18,926 nt of DNA from Deltaproteobacteria bacterium (GTDB lineage: Bacteria; Desulfobacterota; Desulfobacteria; C00003060; C00003106), in the NCBI GenBank assembly GCA_019314005.1, contig JAFDAE010000091.1, positions 1 through 18,926 of the forward strand, in the 5' to 3' direction. Positions 5,575-14,444 of this stretch are shown piece after piece. The notes under the pieces were generated by a model. That model searched no databases, was not told the DNA's origin, and saw nothing but the letters and a program-made list of their open reading frames with translations. Each line of letters starts with the position of its first letter. Position 1 is the stretch's first letter. The translations under genes were made by a program, and so were the position numbers.

Positions 5575-8013
5575 ATGGATAAAAATAAACCCGAACTTGA
5601 CCTCGAAAACATATTCTCCCTTTTAGCCAGCGATGACCTTCAAGACAAAGAGAAGGCCAGCGAGCTCAAATCATCCTTCTTTGAGGCCTTTGCGCGGACG
5701 TGGAAAGACGGAAACGCCAACTTAAGACAAAAGATGATTCGTTTTGCAGGGGAATTAGAGGTAGAAAATGGGCTGCAACCGGTCTTGCTCGGTCTGAGAG
5801 ATAGTGTTCGGACAGTGCGAGAAGAGGCAAAAAAGTCTCTTGACAGGCTTTCCCAGCAGCTAATGTCCCCAAACAAAGGAGAAAAAGACCGTCCCCCGTC
5901 TTTAGTAAAAAGATCAGCGGAATTTTCGTTTGCCGTTTACAAGGAAATAAAGGTCACACGGGATCTTAACCTGATCAAATTTTTTCTTAAGACATTATTA
6001 AAGCTCGGTGAGAGCGGAGCGTTCCTTGCCTGGAATTTTTTTGTTCAGAATGTCGTTCCTCAAAATATTATAGTTGAAATGATCAAAAAACTTCCGGAAC
6101 CGTTGCGCCTGAATTTTGTTTATCAATATACACTTGATAAAATTGCAGTGCGCAGGCACTATGATACACTGGCGAAGCTTCTCCTGAAAGATATCAAGGA
6201 CCGCCGCACCACTGTTGAATTTTTGGCCGATCTATTTGACCATGAGCCCCTCTTAGATCCTGTCTTTTATGATCTTTGCCGGATGCTGAATATAAAAAAA
6301 ACAATAGCACAAGTTGAGTTAAGATCAAACCGACAAAGGGAAAAAATCAAGGGAGTAAAGCTACTCGGGCTATTGGGTAAAGTCTCTGATTATCATTTAT
6401 GCATTCCCTTGCTTTCCCGAGACGAGATCCCTTCTGTGCGTATCGCGTGTCTGAAGATGCTCAGCCGGTCAATTGCAGAAAAGGATACCAAAATAATAGG
6501 AGCTGTCTCCGCTCTTTTAGATGACAAGGATGAGAATATACGACTCCACGCCTTTAATACCCTTGTCGCATTGAAGGCCCCTGCATTAGGGGAGGTAATC
6601 ACCGCTCTTTGTAAAAATCACCCTGCTATGAGACCCCGTCTCTATAAATCATTGTGCGGTTTGGAGTGGATGGAACTTAATCCCGTCTTAAACGCCCTTC
6701 CTTCAGATCAAGGACGAGAAGCACGGAAGGCCGTCATTAATGCGATCATTCGGAACGATCCTGAAAAACTGATCATTTTTCTGAGCCAATATTTGAAAAG
6801 TTCACATGATGAGGCCCGCAACAAGGCTGCCAAGCTCCTTAAAAAGATCGATTCAATAAAGAATAACAAGATTGAAGAGGCTGTTAAAGATGATACCCCC
6901 GAATACTCCCCTTCCGCCAAGACTGACAAGAAAGGCCTCTTTGAGAAAAGGAAACAACGTAAGCTCTTGCAACGGCTTTTAAATGGGGAGTCACTCGAAG
7001 GTGTGGAATTTCAAGGGGAGATACTTGCGGATTTAGATCTTTCCGGCATCAGTCTCCGCAATGTTAATTTTGATGGTGCGTTCTTTGCCAATGTCAACAT
7101 CTCGTCTGCAAAGCTTTACTCGGTTACGTTCAAGGGAGCACGTTTTGAAAATGTAAAGATGGAAAACTCCTTTCTCGACTCTGTGTCATTCGAAGATGCC
7201 GTCATAAAAGGGTCGTCTTTCACAAAGGCCTCTTGCAGCTCGTGCGATTTTACCAATGCCTGGATTTATGAGTCATCTTTTGGCCTTGCCAACTTGAAAG
7301 GCTCCATCTTTGTCAATGGGAAGATCAAAAAAACAGATTTTTCCCAGACAGATATTGCAGAGACATCCTTTGTTGAGTCGGACTTAACTCGAGTCTCTTT
7401 CAATTTTGCCACACTTCATCTTGCAAATTTTTCCCTGGCACGCGGAATGAATTGTGACTTTTTGGGTGCTGATTTTTCCGATGTTACTACGGAACAGTCT
7501 GAGCTGAATACTCGATCGGGTTTGTTCGGCGATGTTGTGCTTCCTGATCTCTTTTTTGAAGATGAAATCCTTAAGCACAGCGCTTTCAATCTTGTAGTAC
7601 TTGCCGAAGAAATGGATAAGCGCCGCAAGGCCTTCCTTGAATACAACCATAGAAGAACCGAGCTTGCACTGGACACCTTCCAGCCTGAGCAAGGCGACCT
7701 GTTTGCATTAATCCCCTTCCTGATTCATTCAAATCTGGAATTGCTTCCCACAGATAGTCCGATCCGTAATGCCCCGGCAGGGATCTTTGGATACTCCTTT
7801 CCCTCAGAAGTCTTCCAATTAGCAAAGAAGTATTTCATTATAGATGATTTTTCACCATCTTTGCAGAAAGAGCATTACATTGAAGGGCTTTTTACTATCG
7901 GAAGTGTGGGGACAATAGCCCAGTCCGCCGACTCCGACATAGACTATTGGGTATGTGTAAACGATGCCAAGCTGGGGGGATGTAGTCGACCTTGCAAGCG
8001 TACGCGAGGATAG
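5575..8013 (+). CDS. cyaA: Class I adenylate cyclase, N-terminal fragment (HEAT, pentapeptide repeats, start of catalytic domain)
   Basis: This 812-residue frame is the front part of a broken gene. Residues about 1-430 are HEAT-like helical repeats. Residues about 474-640 are pentapeptide repeats (A[DN]Lxx-like, e.g. 'LRNVNFDGAFFANVNI', 'ANLKGSIFVNGKIKKTDF'). From about 670 the class I adenylate cyclase domain begins, ending with its nucleotide-binding signature 'GSVGTIAQSADSDIDYWVC' (G776-S777; metal-binding D788 and D790). E. coli CyaA has the equivalent 'GSTSSIGQSTSSDLDIWVC'. After 'VNDAKLGG' the frame loses similarity and stops at 8011-8013. The continuation is in another frame from 7964. 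A class I cyclase makes cAMP from ATP in the cytoplasm; here the active-site region is interrupted, so activity is doubtful. No clear Shine-Dalgarno precedes the ATG. Confidence 0.85.
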   Translation: MDKNKPELDLENIFSLLASDDLQDKEKASELKSSFFEAFARTWKDGNANLRQKMIRFAGELEVENGLQPVLLGLRDSVRTVREEAKKSLDRLSQQLMSPNKGEKDRPPSLVKRSAEFSFAVYKEIKVTRDLNLIKFFLKTLLKLGESGAFLAWNFFVQNVVPQNIIVEMIKKLPEPLRLNFVYQYTLDKIAVRRHYDTLAKLLLKDIKDRRTTVEFLADLFDHEPLLDPVFYDLCRMLNIKKTIAQVELRSNRQREKIKGVKLLGLLGKVSDYHLCIPLLSRDEIPSVRIACLKMLSRSIAEKDTKIIGAVSALLDDKDENIRLHAFNTLVALKAPALGEVITALCKNHPAMRPRLYKSLCGLEWMELNPVLNALPSDQGREARKAVINAIIRNDPEKLIIFLSQYLKSSHDEARNKAAKLLKKIDSIKNNKIEEAVKDDTPEYSPSAKTDKKGLFEKRKQRKLLQRLLNGESLEGVEFQGEILADLDLSGISLRNVNFDGAFFANVNISSAKLYSVTFKGARFENVKMENSFLDSVSFEDAVIKGSSFTKASCSSCDFTNAWIYESSFGLANLKGSIFVNGKIKKTDFSQTDIAETSFVESDLTRVSFNFATLHLANFSLARGMNCDFLGADFSDVTTEQSELNTRSGLFGDVVLPDLFFEDEILKHSAFNLVVLAEEMDKRRKAFLEYNHRRTELALDTFQPEQGDLFALIPFLIHSNLELLPTDSPIRNAPAGIFGYSFPSEVFQLAKKYFIIDDFSPSLQKEHYIEGLFTIGSVGTIAQSADSDIDYWVCVNDAKLGGCSRPCKRTRG
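7951..8013 (+). pseudogene. Disruption site in the adenylate cyclase gene
   Basis: The upstream frame is homologous up to about 7975 and the downstream frame from about 7985. The join falls at a run of six G (7975-7980). Because about 25 residues are also missing relative to the E. coli enzyme, a simple one-base error does not explain it. A deletion of roughly 75 bp that is not a multiple of three does. It could be real gene decay or an assembly error. Confidence 0.65.
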
Positions 8014-9415
8014 ATTCGGCGTAAGCGACCAGGAAAGTTCCGGATCGGCTCAGGGAAAGATTTTAAAGGAAGAATTTTACCGCACCATGATCCACGTCGC
8101 GGGAAAGATTCCGTTATGGTGTGTTCTACCGCGTGGTGTAAAAGACAAACATTATCATCTCCTCCTTTCCCTGGCATCACAATTTCATAAAGATTATATG
8201 GACCTGGGTAACGTTTCCACTATTCCACAAGGAGAATATTTTGGCGCGTCAATATGGCAACTTTTCAAGGGCATGAAGAGTCCTTACAAGTCGGTCATGA
8301 AAATGGCGCTATTAGAGAAATATATTCAGGAAGAAGAACGGCACGGACTCTTGTGTAACCGGCTCAAAGCGGGTTGGTCGCGTGGCAGGTACGATTTTAG
8401 GCACATAGACCCTTATCTGTTGCTTTTCGAAGAAGTCTTAGACTATTATCATCGAACAGAACAAAAAAATACAGAACGGCTACTCCAGATTTGCTTTTTT
8501 ATGAAACTTGGAATACGGTCGTTCACTGATCTGGACAACTCGGTGATCGGGGCCAAGAAGCGGCTGGTGCAAGATTATAGCAAGAGTTGGGGTTGGAATG
8601 AAACAAAGGTTCAGGATTTAGGACATTTTCGAGACTGGCCATTTGACAAGATCTTTCAACTCAGCGCCAGGATTAATGATTATATGATAGAGACTTACAA
8701 AAAATTAAGTCGTACATTGCAGGAGAGGTCGGCACAGGAAACAACAATTACTCCTAAGGACCTGACGATCTTGGGACGTAAGATGTTTGTTCAGTTTTCA
8801 AAAAAATCTCATAAGGTAGACAAGCTTCCACTGATAGTCCACGGCAAGGCACTGTTTCAGCAGCTATATTTTCAATATAACAATCCGAAAGATGGACCGG
8901 CAAGCTGGAGCTTGTACCACCTGAAACGAGACGGTCAGAGGGAGCGCAAGGGAGGAGACCTATTGAAAAGTGGCCGTATCGAAGAAATTTGTATCTGGCT
9001 GGTTCACAACGATCTTTACTTACCCACCACGTCGTTTCAGCTTATGCCAAACCCTACTCCTATTTCGCTTCAAGATATCCTTGATCTTTTACGAAAATTG
9101 CACGAGTTCTATCCTGTGCATGAGGCTGAAGAAATTGTTCCGCAAGCACTTTTGAAAGAACCTTATATACAGAAACTTTTTTTAACCGTTAATTTCAACT
9201 TAAATCGAAAGCTCAAAAAAGTTCATGAATACACGACAATATATATGACCAGTTGGGGCGAGTTCTTCTGTCGGACTTTTCATGACAAGAACGGACTCAA
9301 TTCTGTGGAGGAGTCCCTAAGCGGAGCAAAGGAACAATTTGATCTCCCGTGTTCTTCCGGCCAAGTCGGACTTTATATCCCTCAGTTGGCCAGCAAATAT
9401 ATACAGGTGAGGTAG
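7964..9415 (+). CDS. cyaA: Class I adenylate cyclase, C-terminal fragment
   Basis: This 483-residue frame continues the catalytic domain in a different frame (+1 relative to the upstream fragment). Homology seems to start at about residue 8, 'VDLASVREDRFGVSDQESSGSAQGKILKEEFYRTM'. It goes on with 'GKIPLWCVLP' and 'YMDLGNVSTIPQGEYFGASIWQLFKGMKSPYKSVMKMALLEKY', which parallels E. coli CyaA '[42 protein letters not shown]'. The ATG at 7964 lacks a convincing ribosome binding site and lies inside the upstream frame, so this is probably not an independent gene. Compared with E. coli CyaA, about 25 residues between 'WVC' and the 'FFLID' strand are missing at the junction. That segment includes the strand expected to hold the third acidic residue of a nucleotidyltransferase fold. 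Confidence 0.8.
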   Translation: MPSWGDVVDLASVREDRFGVSDQESSGSAQGKILKEEFYRTMIHVAGKIPLWCVLPRGVKDKHYHLLLSLASQFHKDYMDLGNVSTIPQGEYFGASIWQLFKGMKSPYKSVMKMALLEKYIQEEERHGLLCNRLKAGWSRGRYDFRHIDPYLLLFEEVLDYYHRTEQKNTERLLQICFFMKLGIRSFTDLDNSVIGAKKRLVQDYSKSWGWNETKVQDLGHFRDWPFDKIFQLSARINDYMIETYKKLSRTLQERSAQETTITPKDLTILGRKMFVQFSKKSHKVDKLPLIVHGKALFQQLYFQYNNPKDGPASWSLYHLKRDGQRERKGGDLLKSGRIEEICIWLVHNDLYLPTTSFQLMPNPTPISLQDILDLLRKLHEFYPVHEAEEIVPQALLKEPYIQKLFLTVNFNLNRKLKKVHEYTTIYMTSWGEFFCRTFHDKNGLNSVEESLSGAKEQFDLPCSSGQVGLYIPQLASKYIQVR

Positions 9416-9553
9416 TTTCAAAATGTTCAATTTCGTCCAAGGTCAAGAAAGGCGAAGATTTTAACCGCAGGAATACATGAGGTATTTCGAGGACTAAAAT
9501 CTGAGCCTGACGCAGAGATTGGGAAAGATAAAAAATATCGTAATAAATTTCGT

Positions 9554-11518
9554 ATGGCGCTGTTTTGTATTTTTGTCGGACTCTTTATTGTGTCGGGTTG
9601 TGCTAAGATTATCCCGTTCAAGAAAAAAATCCCAACAGAGCCTCTTACACCCGAGATAATTCAGGCACATAAGATGCTTGGTGCGGCCGAATACTTTATA
9701 CAAGCAGGGGAATATAAAAAAGCGCTCAACATCTACAATGATTATCTAAGCCAATCTCCTCCCGGTCCCCTTGCTGATAGATTTCTGATGGAGAAGGGTA
9801 ATGCCTATATGCGGATGGAAGATTACACCGGCGCCCGCGGTGCCTATCAAATATTGATCTTTGACTTTCCCCGCAGTCTTTTAGCTGACGAAGCCAAGTT
9901 TAATATTGCGTTTGCCTATTATAAAGAAAACAATTACGAGGAGGCCATCCTGTATGCCAAAAGTCTTCTCTCTCTAAAGCCTCTTTCCCTCCAGGAAGAG
10001 ATCCGACTGATTACCCTGATAGGGGATTCACTTTTGGGGCAAAAAAAGGGCTATGCCGCTGTTGTATCGTATATGGACGCGTATCGATTGGCACGGGGCG
10101 AGGCAAAAGAGGATGCTTGGGGAAAAATAAAACTGGCGATAGCTGAACTTACTGCGCCGGAGATTAGAATACTTTCCCAGCGGTATAAAAAAGATGGGCT
10201 TCCGGGCTATCTTGTGTTTCAAAAGGCAAAATTGTACGAACAACAGGGGCGTGAGGTTAATGCGTTAGAGGTACTTTCGGAATTCTTGAGAGATTTTTCA
10301 GGGCATGAATTGGCCGGGACTGCCAAGGAGCTTGAGGGTCGTCTTAAGAAAAAACTTGATATCGACAAGTGGGCCGTTGGCTGCATTCTTCCCCTGACAG
10401 GTCCTTATAAACAATTTGGAAACCGTGTTCTTTCCGGAATAGAGTTGGCGCTTGCTGAATTTAGTAGCTCCACCGGCGCACCACCGGTTCGGTTAATTAT
10501 AAAAGATTCAAAGAGTGACCCTGAGACGGCCACTCGCGCGTTGGAACATCTGGTTAACAGGGAGAGAGTAATAGGAATCATCGGGCCAATGGTTACAGCG
10601 GAACACGTCGCTGAAACCGCCAACAATATGGGCCTCCCCATCATTACCCTGACTCAGAAAGAAGATATCACTAAAATAGGAAATTTTATATTTAGAGACT
10701 TCTTGACCCCTTTGCAGCAGATTAAAACTATTGTCCCTTACGCGGTAAATATATTGGGATATAAAAAGTTTGCAATCATTTATCCGGAAGATACCTATGG
10801 TAAGCGGTTTATGAATCTATTCTGGGATGAGTTGATTCAGCACGGGGGCCAGGTGGTGGGAATAGAATCATATAAAAGCAAAGAGACCGATTTTGCTACG
10901 CCTATTAAGAAATTAGCAGGTCTTTATTATGAGCGTGTTGAGCCGATAGAGGCGGATGAGGTTATAGAAGAAAACGGTGCAGATGAGACCGATGATATAG
11001 GAGATGAAGAAGCAGAAGCCGCGGAACCGGAAGGGCCTGAACCGATCATCGATTTCGACGCAATCTTTATGCCGGACACATCAAAAAGTATCAGTCTTAT
11101 TGCCCCCCAACTGTTATACAACGATGTATCGGATGTTTTACTCCTTGGAACCAACCTTTGGTATTCCCCATGGCTATTGAGACAGTCCGCAGGTTACGTG
11201 CAAGGCTCGGTTTTCCCAAGCGGTTTCTTTGTCGAAGATTCAAGTCCTGTTGTGCGTGAATTTGTCAAAAATTTTCAAGACACCTTCGGACGCAAACCAA
11301 CTTTCTTAAGCGCGCAGGGATATGATACCGCCAAATTACTCTTTCATCTCATCAAAAATCCAACTCTGCGTACTCGTAATGCTTTGAGAGTAGCACTGCA
11401 CCAGGTGAGCGACTTTCCGACTGTTACAGGGTTTATCTCCTTTGATGAAACCGGAGATGCGAATAAGGAACTCGCCCTGTTAAAAGTGCAAGGGAAACGT
11501 TTCATTCAAATTCGGTAA
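9554..11518 (+). CDS. Outer-membrane lipoprotein with TPR and periplasmic-binding domains (LpoA-like or LivJ-like)
   Basis: The 654-residue product begins with a hydrophobic stretch and a lipobox, 'IVSGC' with C16, followed by Ala, so an outer-membrane lipoprotein is likely. Residues about 40-260 look like TPR or YbgF/BamD-type helical repeats ('AAEYFIQAGEYKKALNIYNDYL', 'FNIAFAYYKENNYEEAILYAKSLL'). Residues about 268-654 form a type I periplasmic-binding fold ('VGCILPLTGPYKQFGNRVLSGIELAL', 'IIGPMVTAEHVAETANNMGLPIITL', 'AQGYDTAKLLFHLI'). This TPR plus binding-protein layout is that of LpoA-like penicillin-binding-protein activators; a ligand-binding role is the alternative. Residues about 463-496 are a strongly acidic insert. 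Positive residues expected in a signal-peptide n-region lie just upstream of the ATG, in frame, and no Shine-Dalgarno is visible, so the start is uncertain. Confidence 0.8.
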   Translation: MALFCIFVGLFIVSGCAKIIPFKKKIPTEPLTPEIIQAHKMLGAAEYFIQAGEYKKALNIYNDYLSQSPPGPLADRFLMEKGNAYMRMEDYTGARGAYQILIFDFPRSLLADEAKFNIAFAYYKENNYEEAILYAKSLLSLKPLSLQEEIRLITLIGDSLLGQKKGYAAVVSYMDAYRLARGEAKEDAWGKIKLAIAELTAPEIRILSQRYKKDGLPGYLVFQKAKLYEQQGREVNALEVLSEFLRDFSGHELAGTAKELEGRLKKKLDIDKWAVGCILPLTGPYKQFGNRVLSGIELALAEFSSSTGAPPVRLIIKDSKSDPETATRALEHLVNRERVIGIIGPMVTAEHVAETANNMGLPIITLTQKEDITKIGNFIFRDFLTPLQQIKTIVPYAVNILGYKKFAIIYPEDTYGKRFMNLFWDELIQHGGQVVGIESYKSKETDFATPIKKLAGLYYERVEPIEADEVIEENGADETDDIGDEEAEAAEPEGPEPIIDFDAIFMPDTSKSISLIAPQLLYNDVSDVLLLGTNLWYSPWLLRQSAGYVQGSVFPSGFFVEDSSPVVREFVKNFQDTFGRKPTFLSAQGYDTAKLLFHLIKNPTLRTRNALRVALHQVSDFPTVTGFISFDETGDANKELALLKVQGKRFIQIR

Positions 11519-11582
11519 TGATTCAAGTGAGCTAACCCCTTGTTCCGCAATCTAAAACCACCGATAAAGGAACTGACAGAAT

Positions 11583-12524
11583 ATGAAAGATAAAAGAATC
11601 TTGGTTACCGGAGGCGCCGGTTTTCTGGGAAGTCATCTGTGCGACCGGCTCGTGTCGAAAGGGGCTGATGTGTTGTGCCTTGATAATTTTTTTACCGGCT
11701 CCAAAAAAAATATCGAACATCTCATGGGCCATAAAAATTTTGAAATCATACGCCACGACTTGGTCGAGCCTATTCTACTCGAAGTGGACCAGATTTACAA
11801 TTTGGCATGTCCCGCGTCTCCCATCCATTATCAGTACAATCCCGTCAAGACCGTTAAGACCAATGTAATGGGCACGATCAATATGCTCGGTCTGGCAAAA
11901 AGGGTAGGAGCGCGGATCCTACAGGCCTCCACTTCAGAGGTATATGGTGACCCCAAAGAACACCCCCAGAAGGAGGGCTACTGGGGAAACGTCAATTGTA
12001 TTGGCCCTCGGAGTTGTTACGATGAGGGAAAACGGGTGGCAGAGACCTTGATGATCGACTATCACCGTCAGAATGGCGTTGACATCAGGATCGTCCGGAT
12101 ATTTAACACCTATGGCCCGAGGATGGCTGTTTCGGACGGCCGGGTGGTGAGCAACTTCATTATACAGGCCCTTAACGGTCAGTCGATAACGCTCTATGGG
12201 GAAGGATCCCAGACCAGGTCTTTTTGTTATGTTTCAGACATGATAGATGGAATGATCAGGATGATGAACTGTGAAGGTTTTATCGGCCCGGTCAATCTCG
12301 GCAACCCGAATGAATTCCCCATTAAGGAGCTTGCGGACTTAGTGCTTGAGATAACAAAGTCGGAATCAAAGATGGAGCATAAGCCTCTTCCGGAGAATGA
12401 CCCGACTCAACGTCAGCCGGATATCACGCTGGCAAAAGAAAAACTCGACTGGGACCCCACAATACAACTACGAGAGGGTCTGGAAGAGACGATAGAGTAT
12501 TTCAGGGGTATTCTGTCCAAGTAA
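11583..12524 (+). CDS. uxs: UDP-glucuronate decarboxylase (UDP-xylose synthase), SDR family
   Basis: A 313-residue extended short-chain dehydrogenase. The NAD-binding loop '[11 protein letters not shown]' has G10, G13 and G16; 'LDNFFTG' follows. The catalytic set is 'STSEVYGDP' and 'CYDEGKR' with Y146 and K150. The stretches '[30 protein letters not shown]' and '[10 protein letters not shown]' are typical of UDP-glucuronate decarboxylases rather than UDP-glucose epimerases. It converts UDP-glucuronate to UDP-xylose with bound NAD+, supplying a sugar donor for polysaccharide. AAAGGA lies 11 nt before the ATG. It is 64 bp after the lipoprotein gene on the same strand. The export locus beginning 2 kb downstream fits a role in exopolysaccharide synthesis (inferred). 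Confidence 0.93.
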   Translation: MKDKRILVTGGAGFLGSHLCDRLVSKGADVLCLDNFFTGSKKNIEHLMGHKNFEIIRHDLVEPILLEVDQIYNLACPASPIHYQYNPVKTVKTNVMGTINMLGLAKRVGARILQASTSEVYGDPKEHPQKEGYWGNVNCIGPRSCYDEGKRVAETLMIDYHRQNGVDIRIVRIFNTYGPRMAVSDGRVVSNFIIQALNGQSITLYGEGSQTRSFCYVSDMIDGMIRMMNCEGFIGPVNLGNPNEFPIKELADLVLEITKSESKMEHKPLPENDPTQRQPDITLAKEKLDWDPTIQLREGLEETIEYFRGILSK

Positions 12525-12536
12525 GATAATTGAGGG

Positions 12537-14183
12537 TTATTCGTTCTCGTCCAACCATTCACCATACAACTTTTTCTCACATTCCGGGCAGATACCGTGG
12601 CTGAATTCGACTTCTGAATGGGTACTGATATATGCCTCTATCTGATTCCAATATCCTTTGTCATCACGAATCTTCTTACACGAAGCGCAGATGGGCAGCA
12701 TTCCGCTCAAGGCCTTGATCTCTGAAAGGGCTTTCTGGAGATCGCTGATCAACTGCTCCCGCTCCTCTTCGACCATCTTCCGCTTTGTAATGTCGCGACA
12801 AATCTCCACCACCATCTTCGGCCTGCCGTCGGCATCGTGTGCGGCCACACTTGCCGTACACCAGAATACCACTTGCTTCCCGTCGGCTCCTGTTACTTCT
12901 GTTTCACATTCGTGGATCTTTCCATCTTCAAAGCATTTGTTTACTACGCACGGCTCGCACGGCGTATCATAACCGTGGTACATCTGATAGCACTTCTTCC
13001 CGACCAGGTCCGGGCCGAACAGCCCCTTAGCAACATCGTTTGCCCAAAAAATAGTATGGTGCTCGTCCATCATGCACATGTGATCCGTGACAGATGAAAT
13101 TATACCTGCCAGTTTTTCTTCGCTCTGCCGCAAGGCCTCTGCTGATTTGGCAATTTGTCTTAAATGTTTTGTCTCGACCTTAAGTTCTGCCTTTCTCTTC
13201 TGAGTTCTAAAAAGAGTAATACCACCTCCAGCAAACAACAAGATAATAACTCCTGAAATTGCAAATGTATTTCTTGCGTGCTCCGCAATGGGTCTTGCAA
13301 CTTCAGAATACGCTATACAAATCCCCACCGACCATAGCTGATTTCCCACATGAACAGGGGCATACGCCACAACTCTCTTGCCGAGTTCGGGATGTAAAAA
13401 GATGCCTGTGCCTTCTCTCCCCTGAATCGACTCAGCCAGGATATTTTCCAGCGTTGACCAATCATAATCAGGCATCTTTTCCCTGTCGTCATTCACAAAA
13501 TGTTGTCCTGTCCTGTCCTCATGCTCGTGACCCAATAAAATTCCCCGTGCATCCACAATCCATTTACAGCTTTGGGTCCCTGTCTGGAGCGATTGCATGA
13601 AACGCGTATAGATAGTATCCGTTTGTACCATCCAGCGAACCATTCCTACGAATTCACCCCCGCAAAATACAGGCTCTGCAATGGATACGGCCAGGTTACC
13701 CAGATTGTTATAAAAGGGTTCACTGACATACGGCTTATGTTCCCGTACGACATAGCCGACTCCGGGCTTATCCTTATGATCCATTCCGGGTCTGTTTTCT
13801 ATATAAGGGTGTCTGTGCAGCATAATTCCATCTGCGTCCAGAGTGGTAAGGGCATCCGTAGCATTGGCGTGAATCTCATAAAGGGTTTGGACAGGGCAAT
13901 ATTCAGATTCAGGGGCTTTATGCATAATTCTCTTATGGATCGCTTCCTGAACCGCTGGATTTAGCGAAAGGGTTTTGAGTGTTTCCACATGTTCGTCAAT
14001 GAATTCTTCTATCCTCTGCGCGGTTGTCTTCGCAAGCATGAGAAGCTGCTGTTGTGCCTGGGAAACAACAAGCTTCTCATACTTTCTGTGGTTAAGGTAA
14101 GCCACGTATACAATTATCACAGCAACTGCCAACCCGGCAATTACACTTAACGCGGCCTTCCAGAATAATTTTCTTGTTTTCAT
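12537..14183 (-). CDS. Membrane sensor: Cache domain, PAS domain and C-terminal Cys4 motif
   Basis: A 548-residue inner-membrane sensor. It has an N-terminal membrane helix (about 8-30), an extracytoplasmic double-Cache-like domain (about 35-310, e.g. 'LTTLDADGIMLHRHPYIENRPG', 'WIVDARGILLGHE'), a second helix (about 318-340), a coiled coil and a cysteine-rich PAS domain (about 365-485, ending 'VEICRDITKRK'). The C-terminal tail reads 'LPICASCKKIRDDKGYW...SHGICPECEKKLY' with two CxxC pairs, a putative metal-binding motif seen at the end of many deltaproteobacterial PAS proteins. No kinase, GGDEF or other known output is present. The frame is open to 14261, but ATG at 14181-14183 is chosen because AGGAG lies 8 nt upstream and a proper membrane-protein N-terminus (MKTRKLFWK) follows. 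It converges on uxs with a 12-bp gap. Confidence 0.85.
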   Translation of the reverse strand: MKTRKLFWKAALSVIAGLAVAVIIVYVAYLNHRKYEKLVVSQAQQQLLMLAKTTAQRIEEFIDEHVETLKTLSLNPAVQEAIHKRIMHKAPESEYCPVQTLYEIHANATDALTTLDADGIMLHRHPYIENRPGMDHKDKPGVGYVVREHKPYVSEPFYNNLGNLAVSIAEPVFCGGEFVGMVRWMVQTDTIYTRFMQSLQTGTQSCKWIVDARGILLGHEHEDRTGQHFVNDDREKMPDYDWSTLENILAESIQGREGTGIFLHPELGKRVVAYAPVHVGNQLWSVGICIAYSEVARPIAEHARNTFAISGVIILLFAGGGITLFRTQKRKAELKVETKHLRQIAKSAEALRQSEEKLAGIISSVTDHMCMMDEHHTIFWANDVAKGLFGPDLVGKKCYQMYHGYDTPCEPCVVNKCFEDGKIHECETEVTGADGKQVVFWCTASVAAHDADGRPKMVVEICRDITKRKMVEEEREQLISDLQKALSEIKALSGMLPICASCKKIRDDKGYWNQIEAYISTHSEVEFSHGICPECEKKLYGEWLDENE

Positions 14184-14191
14184 ATTGGACG

Positions 14192-14196
14192 CTCCT
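14192..14196 (-). promoter_or_regulatory. Ribosome binding site of the Cache-PAS sensor
   Basis: AGGAG on the minus strand, 8 nt before ATG 14183. It rejects the longer open frame from 14261, whose first 26 residues are only the translation of a 9-bp tandem repeat and flank. Confidence 0.75.
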
Positions 14197-14203
14197 GCAC
14201 TAC

Positions 14204-14230
14204 ATTCACTATATTCACTATATTCACTAC
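14204..14230. repeat. Three tandem copies of a 9-bp unit in the sensor leader
   Basis: ATTCACTAT at 14204-14212, ATTCACTAT at 14213-14221 and ATTCACTAC at 14222-14230, just upstream of the sensor ribosome binding site. A change in copy number would change leader length but not the chosen reading frame. Confidence 0.75.
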
Positions 14231-14300
14231 ATTTATAGCAGGAAATATGCCGAAATAGCATAAAAAATAATGTACTGTAGTTCCAAATGGTTAAGACTTC

Positions 14301-14398
14301 CTTTTACACAACCACCGCATTTGAACCTGCATGTGAATATAGTCTGGTTGTAGCTATATGTCAATTTTTTGACTTTGACAAGCGGTGGTTTGTAAAAG
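14301..14398. repeat. 98-bp element with 17-18-bp terminal inverted repeats
   Basis: The left arm CTTTTACACAACCACCGC (14301-14318) pairs with GCGGTGGTTTGTAAAAG (14382-14398) with one unpaired base. A small internal hairpin GTCAA/TTGAC sits at 14360-14373. Its total length equals that of the 2285-2382 element, but the arm sequences differ. It is probably a small non-autonomous repeat. Confidence 0.65.
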
Positions 14399-14444
14399 AT
14401 TTGAGCATTAATTAATTGTGGATTTTGGAGGTGCACAATTGCCC

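Noticed and set aside
14184..14261. 26-residue N-terminal extension of the Cache-PAS sensor
   Set aside because: It is the translation of a 9-bp tandem repeat and flank; the internal ATG at 14183 has a good ribosome binding site and a proper membrane-protein start.
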